Part shown: in pieces, positions 1 through 6,079 of the stretch | Position numbering within the stretch: the first letter of the stretch is position 1 | Layout: each line of letters opens with the position of its first letter | NCBI GenBank assembly: GCA_021776885.1 | Contig: JAJFFA010000054.1 | Span: 1-6,079 of the forward strand | Reading direction: 5' to 3' | Source: Planctomycetota bacterium | GTDB taxonomy: Bacteria > Planctomycetota > UBA1135 > GCA-002686595 | DNA length: 6,079 nucleotides | Notes under the pieces: generated by a model | What the model was told of the DNA's origin: nothing | Seen by the model: only the letters and a program-made list of their open reading frames with translations | The model's database searches: none | Translations under genes and position numbers: made by a program

Positions 1-1393
<1,393 letters not shown>

Positions 1394-1397
<4 letters not shown>

Positions 1398-1960
1398 GCG
1401 TTCTCGTCCTCCGTCGCGCTCTCCTGGGTTCCAGCCAGGGCGTCCATCAGCCAGGCACGGGCCAGGGCCCAGCGCCGCTTCAGGCTGCGCTCGGAGAGGC
1501 CGGTCCAGGTGGCGATGCGGGCCATGGTGTGTCCACCGAAGAAGCGCAGCTCGACGATGCGGGCCAGCTCCGGGTCGAAGCGCGCGAGGCGCGTCAGCGC
1601 CTGGTCGACGTCGAGCACGACGGCCGAGGCCTGGAGCGGGGCCGAGACGTGCTCGAGCTCTTCGAAGCGCTGGCGCACGCCGCCGTCGCGCTTGCGCGCC
1701 CCGCGCTCGCGAGCATGGTCGGTCAGGACGCGGCGCATGACGTGGCTACAGAGCAGCTCGGTCTCGCGCTCGTCCAGCGCGTGGTCGGTCGCGTAGCGCG
1801 CCAGGCGCAGCCAGACCTCGTGCACCAGGGCGGTGGCGCCCAGGGTGTGGTCCGGGCGCTCCCGCGCCAGATGGCGCGCCGCGAGCTCACGCAGGCGTCC
1901 ATAGTTCCTGACCAGGTCCTCGGCGGCAGGCTCTTCGATGATCTCTCGGGTGGGATCCAC
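1394..1960 (-). CDS. ECF-type RNA polymerase sigma factor (TIGR02999 / PF07638 type)
   Basis: This alternative sigma factor directs RNA polymerase to a dedicated set of promoters. With the GTG start at 1960 it has 188 residues, the usual size for the family. Region 2 covers about residues 14-92 and holds the family signature TALVHEVWLRLA and the MRRVLTDHARERGARKR stretch. Region 4 covers about 118-175, with DPELARIVELRFFGGHT and the helix-turn-helix ending in SERSLKRRWALARAWL. These strings match the planctomycete-rich Sigma-70_ECF family closely. The start is uncertain: an in-frame GTG at 2005 would add 15 residues rich in Pro, His and Gly that do not look like the family, and neither GTG has a good ribosome site. 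The frame stays open far upstream, but that is the antisense shadow of the peroxiredoxin gene. The gene overlaps the following kinase gene by four bases. In planctomycetes such pairs are thought to link kinase signalling to transcription; that role is inferred here. Confidence 0.93.
1407..1412 (-). promoter_or_regulatory. Shine-Dalgarno site of the kinase gene, inside the sigma-factor gene
   Basis: On the minus strand the sequence reads GGAGGA, followed by 9 bases and then the kinase ATG (1397-1395). It lies within the last codons of the sigma-factor gene. Together with the ATGA overlap it fixes the kinase start and suggests translational coupling of the two genes. Confidence 0.8.
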
Positions 1961-2176
1961 GGGGGGAGGGCCATGGTGGGGTCCATGGGAGGGGTGCGCT
2001 CGCACACCCCACCGTAGGTCAGAGCGGGGATCCGGCGCGCGGGGGGCCAGTTCCGCCGTGTAAAAGCGCAGTCGTGCGCGCCGAACTTCGTGGCGGGGGC
2101 GCTGGACGCGGCGACCGGCGGGCACCAGGATCAGGAGGCTGCCGCCTTCGACCCCCTGCCCAGGAACCCAACCCCG
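1961..2176. other. Divergent intergenic spacer (sigma/kinase operon versus peroxiredoxin)
   Basis: This spacer must hold the 5' regions of both divergent units. I see no convincing -35/-10 pair. It contains two near-identical copies of CCATGG followed by a G-run (about 1971-1994) and a short GGGGTG/CACCCC dyad (about 1991-2010), which could be operator-like or chance in G-rich DNA. A purine-rich CAGGAA sits about 11 bases before the peroxiredoxin ATG and is a weak ribosome site. Confidence 0.35.
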
Positions 2177-2692
2177 ATGCGAATCCTCGCCGTCTGTCTG
2201 GCCGCCTTGGCGGCCACCCTGCCCTTCCAGGAGGAGGGGCCCAAGCTCCCGGAGGTCGGCAAGCCCGCCCCCGCTTTCCGCCTGAACACCCACGAGGGCA
2301 CCCTGGCCGGCGTGGGCGGAGCCCACGAACTCTGGACGGTGGTCGCCTTCTATCCGAAGGCCGCCACCCCTGGGTGAACCAAAGAAGTCTGCTCGCTGCG
2401 GGACGTAGCGACCGATTTCGAGGAGCTGGGGATTCGTGCCTTCGGGGTCAGCCTCGATGACGTGAAGACCCAGGCACAGTTCGCCAAGGACCAGAAGCTG
2501 AACTTCCCCCTGCTGTCGGACCCCGACGGCAGCGCGGCGGACAAGTACGGCGTGAACCAGGGGCGCTATGCGGCGCGGGTCACCTTCGTGATCGACCCCA
2601 AGGGCGTGCTGCGCCTGGTCGACGACAAGGTCGACGTGATGAAGCACGGCGGCGACCTGGTGGACGCCATCTACCGCATGCAGGGCGACTGA
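2177..2692 (+). CDS. bcp: BCP/PrxQ-family peroxiredoxin, putative selenoprotein with in-frame TGA as Sec67
   Basis: This is a thiol (selenol) peroxidase that reduces H2O2 and organic hydroperoxides. Reading through one TGA (2375-2377) gives 171 residues; E. coli BCP has 156, and the excess is mainly an N-terminal signal peptide (MRILAVCLAALAATLPFQ). The mature part starts with LPEVGKPAPAFRL, then WTVVAFYPKAATPG, the TGA at codon 67, and TKEVCSLRD. This is the BCP active site: P60, T64 and U67 make the PxxxTxxC motif with Sec as the peroxidatic residue. C72 lies where the resolving cysteine of CxxxxC-type BCPs lies. The rest is typical BCP (FPLLSDPDGSAADKYGV, ARVTFVIDPKG with conserved R134) and stays in one frame, so there is no frameshift. 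A SECIS-like hairpin follows the TGA. The gene stands alone and ends before a terminator. The alternative, a Cys-to-stop nonsense mutation or sequencing error, is less likely given the codon's position and the hairpin. Export is inferred from the N-terminus. Confidence 0.88.
2375..2377 (+). other. Recoded TGA codon, predicted selenocysteine insertion site
   Basis: This in-frame TGA occupies codon 67 of the peroxiredoxin, where BCP homologues have the peroxidatic Cys (TPG-C-TKE). The flanks TPG and TKEVC are intact and in frame. Standard annotation would end the protein here. The gene's real end is a second TGA at 2690-2692, and the sigma-factor gene also ends in TGA, so TGA is used as a stop in this genome and needs local recoding here. 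Confidence 0.85.
2384..2419 (+). promoter_or_regulatory. Putative bacterial SECIS element (SelB-binding mRNA hairpin)
   Basis: This RNA hairpin lies inside the coding sequence just after the TGA. The upper stem pairs 2393-2400 with 2404-2411 (8 bp, one G-U) and closes a GGA triloop at 2401-2403. The lower stem pairs 2384-2389 (GAAGTC) with 2414-2419 (GATTTC), 6 bp with one G-U. A small internal loop at 2390-2392/2412-2413 includes an unpaired U, recalling the bulged U of the E. coli fdhF element. The apical loop begins 23 bases after the TGA and starts with G. Both features fit the accepted bacterial SECIS rules (spacing of roughly 16-37 bases, G in the first two loop positions). The region also uses A/T-ending codons (AAA, GAA, GTA, GAT) that are rare elsewhere in this gene, consistent with selection on RNA structure. 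Folding was done by eye. Confidence 0.75.
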
Positions 2693-2735
2693 GCCCAGCG
2701 CGCCTCGTTCGCTTGTCCCCCCCGAGACAACAGGA

Positions 2736-2776
2736 AGGGCCGGGTCGCATTGCATGCGACCCGGCCCTAGTTTCTT
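2736..2776. terminator. Intrinsic terminator hairpin between convergent genes
   Basis: A perfect 15-bp inverted repeat (arms 2736-2750 and 2754-2768, loop TGC) is followed on the plus strand by AGTTTCTT. It lies 43 bases after the peroxiredoxin stop and 38 bases past the stop of the convergent secreted-protein gene. It should end transcription of the peroxiredoxin. The minus-strand exit side has only a weak T-rich tail (TTCCTGTTGT), so action in both directions is possible but less certain. Confidence 0.88.
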
Positions 2777-2814
2777 GCGCTGGACGAGCCGCGTCGCCGC
2801 CCGCCCAGCTGGCT

Positions 2815-4641
2815 CTACTCCGTGAAGGTGACGGCGTAGCCGTTCGAGAGGCCGTAGCCCTCGACGTCAGCGTTGTCGCGGAACCAGGCCTGGAAGTAGC
2901 GCGTGGTGCTCTGGAAGATCACGCCGATGTTGGCCGGCGAGGCGTTGTCCAGGGCCGAGGCCAGGGTCGTCCCACTGGCGAAGGCGATGGGACCCCGCAC
3001 CGGCATGTTGGTGCACTGGGTCTTCATGCCGCCCTGGAACGGGATCGAGGCCTGCTGCGGCCCGTGGAAGAAGACGCCGGGGACGTTGGCCGGGACCGGG
3101 CTGGCGACCAGGGTCAGGTCGTTGGCCGAGACGCTCGAGGAACCGCTGGCCGAGACGTTGGCCGGGAAGCCGCTGGAGTTGGGCGTGGCCGCGCAGAAGT
3201 TCGTGCCGGGCATGCCGCTCTCGAAGGAGACCACCACGTCGTAGGGCGTGCAGTCACCGGCCGAGCCGCTGAAGACCTCGACCATGGCGAAGACGTCGAT
3301 CGCGGCTGCCGTCGCGTTGACGTAGGCCACCTGCTCGTTGTCGGAGATCGAGAGGCTGATGTCGACGGAGCCGCCGGCGCAGTCATCGCGCAGGCGCATG
3401 TCCACGTCCGCGGTGGCTTGCTCGAAGATGGCCTGGATGTAGGCCGTCGAGAAGGCCGGAACGCTGACGCTGTGCCAGTCCTCGTCGCCCTTGCGCACGA
3501 AGAGACCGGCCGTCGTGCCCGCGCCCAGCGGGCTGGCGCTGGCGCAGTCGTCGTTGTCCTCGAGGGCGTCGTCCCCGGCCGCCAGGCACGGGTCGACCTC
3601 GGTCGAAACGTCGAGGTCGTAGAAGCTGCAGCCCGGGCCGCCGTTGAACACGAAGACCTCGATGGTGACGTCCGCCGCCATCCCGGTGTCGTTGCTCCAG
3701 GCGACCGACTCCATGTCGCTGACCGAACCCGACGCGTCGAGCTCGTTCATGCAGTCCGCGTCGAAGAGGCGCATGTCGACGTCGGCGTCGACGTGGGTGA
3801 AGCTGGCGGAGGCGGTCACGATCTCGCCCGGGGCGACCGTGAAGCGGAAGAAGTCCGCGTCGGCGTCGACGGCCTGCAGCGCGCTGAGCGTGCCCGCGCC
3901 GATCATGGCGGCGGTCATGCAGTCGTCGTTGTCTTCGAGGGCGTCATCGGCCCCACACATGGCCGGCGGGCAGGCGATGTTCAGCGCGCCCGGCGTGCGC
4001 GGCAGGTCGGTGTTGGCGACGTCGTCGAAGTCGAGGAAGTCGGTGTTGCACCAGGCGCCGGGGTGGTCGCCGTCGCGGAAGATCCCGGCCGGGCCGAAGC
4101 TACCGTCGGGACCGACGACCGTGGCACCGTCGAAGATCATGTCGGTGCCGGCGCCGCCGAAGCCACCGTCCGCCACGCCGACCGAGTCGACGATGAACGC
4201 GACGGTCGTCAGGTCGGTGACGAGGTCATCGTCGGAGTCGACATCGGTGCCGAGCAGCGCGGTCACCGCGCTCACGTCATTGGTGAAGACGAGGTAGAAC
4301 GTGTTCGTGCCGTTCTCGAGGGTGTTGCTGGCGCCGATGTCGAGGTCGGTGGCCGGCTCGGCCGTGTCCCCGAGGACGAAGTAGCCGTCCATGGGCATGG
4401 TCTGGCCGGTCAGGTCGTAGGCCCGGTCGAGGGTGCCGGCGCCGGATCCGTCGCCTTCGACGACACACACCAGGTAGCCGTCGAGGGGCTGCCCTCCGCT
4501 ACCGATCAGCTCGACGTACTCCATGTCGTCGGTGCCGTCGTGGGAGATGTAGATCTCGTTGAGCGCGAGGAACGAGTCGCCCGCCTGGGCGATGGAGGCC
4601 GCGAGCGCAGCGGCGCAGAGGGAGCGGAAGCCGTATTTCAT
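2815..4641 (-). CDS. Secreted multidomain protein: lamin-tail-like domain, two PPC domains, conserved C-terminal domain
   Basis: No specific function is recognised. The 608-residue protein begins with a clear Sec signal peptide (MKYGFRSLCAAALAASIAQA, cleavage after residue 20). Residues about 24-222 start with LALNEIYISHDGTDDMEYVELIG and G-x-L-DGYLVCV, resembling the lamin-tail (LTD) beta-sandwich. Residues 232-346 and 357-473 are two copies of a PPC (bacterial pre-peptidase C-terminal) domain. Each opens with DDALEDNDDC and contains the D-x-D-x-(F/W) and ADVDMRL signatures. Residues about 479-608 (GTNFCAATPNSSG, YFQAWFRD, GYAVTFTE) resemble a C-terminal domain repeated across many secreted planctomycete proteins. 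The mature protein is very acidic with Asp-rich stretches, so calcium binding is plausible. No peptidase or other catalytic domain is visible, which suggests a structural, adhesive or matrix role. The ATG precedes a good signal peptide, and a weak GAAGG lies 11 bases upstream. It appears monocistronic and converges on the peroxiredoxin gene. Confidence 0.93.
   Translation of the reverse strand: MKYGFRSLCAAALAASIAQAGDSFLALNEIYISHDGTDDMEYVELIGSGGQPLDGYLVCVVEGDGSGAGTLDRAYDLTGQTMPMDGYFVLGDTAEPATDLDIGASNTLENGTNTFYLVFTNDVSAVTALLGTDVDSDDDLVTDLTTVAFIVDSVGVADGGFGGAGTDMIFDGATVVGPDGSFGPAGIFRDGDHPGAWCNTDFLDFDDVANTDLPRTPGALNIACPPAMCGADDALEDNDDCMTAAMIGAGTLSALQAVDADADFFRFTVAPGEIVTASASFTHVDADVDMRLFDADCMNELDASGSVSDMESVAWSNDTGMAADVTIEVFVFNGGPGCSFYDLDVSTEVDPCLAAGDDALEDNDDCASASPLGAGTTAGLFVRKGDEDWHSVSVPAFSTAYIQAIFEQATADVDMRLRDDCAGGSVDISLSISDNEQVAYVNATAAAIDVFAMVEVFSGSAGDCTPYDVVVSFESGMPGTNFCAATPNSSGFPANVSASGSSSVSANDLTLVASPVPANVPGVFFHGPQQASIPFQGGMKTQCTNMPVRGPIAFASGTTLASALDNASPANIGVIFQSTTRYFQAWFRDNADVEGYGLSNGYAVTFTE
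3544..3573 (-). repeat. Direct repeat copy A, start of the second PPC domain
   Basis: This 30-base coding repeat encodes DDALEDNDDC (residues 357-366 of the secreted protein). It matches copy B at 3919-3948 with only two mismatches. The copies are 375 bases (125 codons) apart, the length of one PPC module, so they mark an internal domain duplication. Confidence 0.8.
3919..3948 (-). repeat. Direct repeat copy B, start of the first PPC domain
   Basis: This is the partner of the repeat at 3544-3573 and encodes DDALEDNDDC at residues 232-241. DNA identity is high here, but the rest of the two modules has diverged. The duplication is therefore old and this linker is under constraint, or the linker has been kept alike by gene conversion. 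Confidence 0.8.
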
Positions 4642-4926
4642 GGGGTGAAGAGCCTTCGAGCGGAATCACGTGCGCGCGGGGGCGCGGAAAAAGGGGCCAA
4701 CACGATAGCGCAATGTTACGGATCGGCGCGGCCTCGGTGTCGAAGAACGCCGCCGGCGTGCGCTTGCGCACGGGCTGGACGCCGCTGAGCGCGCGCCAGG
4801 GCCCTCGCACAGCGGGCGCCGGGCCACTCCACGGCCCCTGGCCCAGGCGCAGCGCGCTCGGCACGCCGTTTGCGCTAGTCCGTCGACCCCACCGGGCCTG
4901 GCGACCTGGAGGACAGCAGCCCCGTC
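4642..4926. other. Divergent intergenic spacer with an imperfect dyad
   Basis: The spacer separates the secreted-protein gene (leftward) from the lipoprotein gene (rightward) and should hold both promoters, but no clear -35/-10 pair can be named. A relatively AT-rich patch lies at about 4687-4722. An imperfect inverted repeat has arms at 4787-4803 and 4833-4859 (GAGCGCGC with GCGCGCTC, and GCCAGGGCC with GGCCCCTGGC, with an asymmetric bulge). It could fold in the lipoprotein leader or be chance in GC-rich DNA. No small gene or RNA gene is visible. Confidence 0.4.
4908..4913 (+). promoter_or_regulatory. Shine-Dalgarno site of the lipoprotein gene
   Basis: GGAGGA lies 13 bases before the ATG at 4927. 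The spacing is slightly long, but it is the only good match nearby, and it supports this start together with the lipoprotein signal that follows. Confidence 0.6.
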
Positions 4927-6079
4927 ATGCCCAGATTGAACGCGAACACGCCCACTCTTCGTTCCCTCTCTGCCTCGATCGTCCCGGCCGCCTTGCTCCT
5001 CGCGAGCCTCGTGGCCTGCAACGGGTCGAGCTCCTTCGAAGGCAGCGCCAACACGCCCGGCAGCGTGCTCTCGAAGCCCGGCGGCGAGGCCTTCTTCGTC
5101 GACCCCAACGACCAGGGCCGCGCCACCCAGGTGCTCCTGAGCCAGGTGCACTTCGGGCGCCTGGTCGACGTCTATGGCCTCGACGCCGCCGGGGAGCCCG
5201 TGCTCATGCAGCGCGACTTCGTGATCGCGGCCGGGATCGACACGGGCCCCGACTGGACCCTCGAGGTGAGCCCGGCGACGGGCGCCACACGCCTCGTGAT
5301 CCCGCGCGACGTGAGCCAGGCGCAGGGCCGCCAGGCGTTCTTCCAGGACCTGCGTCGCACCGACGACCTGGCCAGCCTGGTCGACCTCGGCGCCGGGGTC
5401 TTCAGCACGGTCCCGCGCAACTGCGCCCTGGTGCTGCGCTTCAGCGACCTCCTGGACGCGAGCCGCATCACCCCGGACACGGTGCGCGTCCTGAGTGGCC
5501 TCCCGGCCAACGTGCCCTTCGAGGCGCGCCTCTTCGCCGACCCCAACTACGGCGACCTGGTCGACCACGACGGGAACGGGGCGCGCGAGTTCCACCCGAC
5601 CCGCGTCATCGTCGACGCCACCGTATCGGAACTCGAGGCCGCCGCCGCAGGGACGCCCCTGCCGGTCAACGAGGCCGGCTTCCCGGGCGCCAAGAGGACG
5701 GACGTCGCGAACCTGGCCCTGCGCGTGCCCACCCGCCCCAACTTCGCCACGGGCGACGACCAGCTGCTGACCAACCTGACGGGCCACGCGATCGCCACGG
5801 TCGACAACGGAACCATCGACTTCGGCTCGCCCACCCAGGACGTCCTGCGCCGCCTGCGCTCGGGCGGACCGACGGAACTGACGGGCGACGCCTTCAACGG
5901 TTACTTGCCCGACTTCGTGCGCCCGCGGGTGCTGGCCAACCTCGACGTCCAGCTGGCCCAGGCGCCGGTGCAGAGCGCTCAGGATCCGCGCCGCTTCCGC
6001 CTGCCGGACCTGCGCTTCGCCAGCGTCGCCTGTGCCCAGCGCCCCCTGCCCGGGGACGTGCTGCGCCAGGACGGTATCC
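4927..6079 (+). CDS. Putative lipoprotein with Ig-like (SbsA/Big_5-type) segment (C-terminus beyond window)
   Basis: No specific function is recognised. 384 residues are visible before the right edge. The N-terminus has arginines, a hydrophobic core (SIVPAALLLASLVA) and a lipobox LVAC with the acylated cysteine at residue 31, so the protein should be lipid-anchored in the cell envelope after signal peptidase II cleavage. The mature part starts with a Ser/Gly-rich linker (NGSSSFEGSANTPGS). Around residues 165-190 the string CALVLRFSDLLDASRITPDTVRVL resembles the bacterial Ig-like domain found in SbsA and similar surface proteins (strand, FS, a D-x-x-x-I-T-P-D-T turn, then a strand). A DHDGNG turn further on could bind calcium. 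Codon use is strongly G/C-ending throughout, as expected for a real gene here. It is divergent from the secreted-protein gene and could be part of a surface-export or adhesion set, but that is speculation. Confidence 0.88.
   Translation, partial: MPRLNANTPTLRSLSASIVPAALLLASLVACNGSSSFEGSANTPGSVLSKPGGEAFFVDPNDQGRATQVLLSQVHFGRLVDVYGLDAAGEPVLMQRDFVIAAGIDTGPDWTLEVSPATGATRLVIPRDVSQAQGRQAFFQDLRRTDDLASLVDLGAGVFSTVPRNCALVLRFSDLLDASRITPDTVRVLSGLPANVPFEARLFADPNYGDLVDHDGNGAREFHPTRVIVDATVSELEAAAAGTPLPVNEAGFPGAKRTDVANLALRVPTRPNFATGDDQLLTNLTGHAIATVDNGTIDFGSPTQDVLRRLRSGGPTELTGDAFNGYLPDFVRPRVLANLDVQLAQAPVQSAQDPRRFRLPDLRFASVACAQRPLPGDVLRQDGI

Noticed and set aside
2013..2027. A tRNA or riboswitch in the divergent spacer
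   Set aside because: No cloverleaf or known riboswitch core could be traced in 1961-2176.
2177..2377. Peroxiredoxin as a pseudogene truncated by a nonsense codon
   Set aside because: The only lesion is one TGA at the catalytic Cys codon, the downstream frame is fully conserved, and a SECIS-like hairpin follows. It cannot be fully excluded without the Sec machinery genes or raw reads.
1961..2755. Upstream extension of the sigma-factor frame to 2755
   Set aside because: The extension runs antisense through the peroxiredoxin gene and the terminator and adds no sigma-like sequence.
2713..4788. A 691-codon open frame on the plus strand opposite the secreted-protein gene
   Set aside because: It is the antisense shadow of a high-GC gene. 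Its translation is low-complexity V/G/A/R/D with no domain, whereas the minus strand gives a signal peptide and clear PPC signatures.
4666..5787. A 373-codon minus-strand open frame opposite the lipoprotein gene
   Set aside because: It is a compositional shadow. The plus strand has a lipobox, an Ig-like motif and consistent G/C-ending codons.

Overview
The window is about 70% GC with strongly G/C-ending codons. The gene content points to a planctomycete, probably one of the high-GC marine lineages rich in large secreted proteins. The grounds are an ECF sigma factor of the TIGR02999/PF07638 type overlapping a membrane-anchored Ser/Thr kinase, a secreted protein with a lamin-tail-like N-terminus, tandem PPC domains and a shared C-terminal domain, and a lipoprotein with an Ig-like segment. 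The lineage is inferred from gene families, not from a marker gene.

Layout. (1) 1-1960, minus strand: a two-gene operon. The ECF sigma factor (1960-1394) is followed by a Ser/Thr kinase with one transmembrane segment (1397 to beyond base 1). The genes overlap by ATGA, and a strong Shine-Dalgarno sequence for the kinase lies inside the sigma gene. (2) 1961-2176: divergent spacer. (3) 2177-2692, plus strand: a BCP/PrxQ-type peroxiredoxin with a signal peptide. Its reading frame is interrupted by one in-frame TGA, exactly where the peroxidatic cysteine belongs. (4) 2736-2776: a near-perfect hairpin terminator between convergent genes. (5) 4641-2815, minus strand: a 608-residue secreted multidomain protein. 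(6) 4642-4926: divergent spacer. (7) 4927 to beyond the right edge, plus strand: a lipoprotein with an Ig-like segment.

The main discovery is the peroxiredoxin. The TGA at 2375-2377 falls on the C of the universal PxxxTxxC motif. The frame stays open and BCP-like on both sides, and the resolving cysteine is intact five residues downstream. Just after the TGA the mRNA can fold into a long hairpin (2384-2419) with a GGA apical loop, and both its distance and loop fit the bacterial SECIS model. I read this as a selenocysteine-containing, probably exported peroxiredoxin that routine annotation would split or call a pseudogene. TGA is also the ordinary stop of this same gene and of the sigma gene, so a general reassignment of TGA is not the explanation.

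Functionally the window joins a sigma/kinase signalling pair, a thiol/selenol peroxidase and two cell-envelope or secreted proteins. Nothing in the sequence shows that these units are co-regulated. Both edge genes (kinase and lipoprotein) are truncated by the window.
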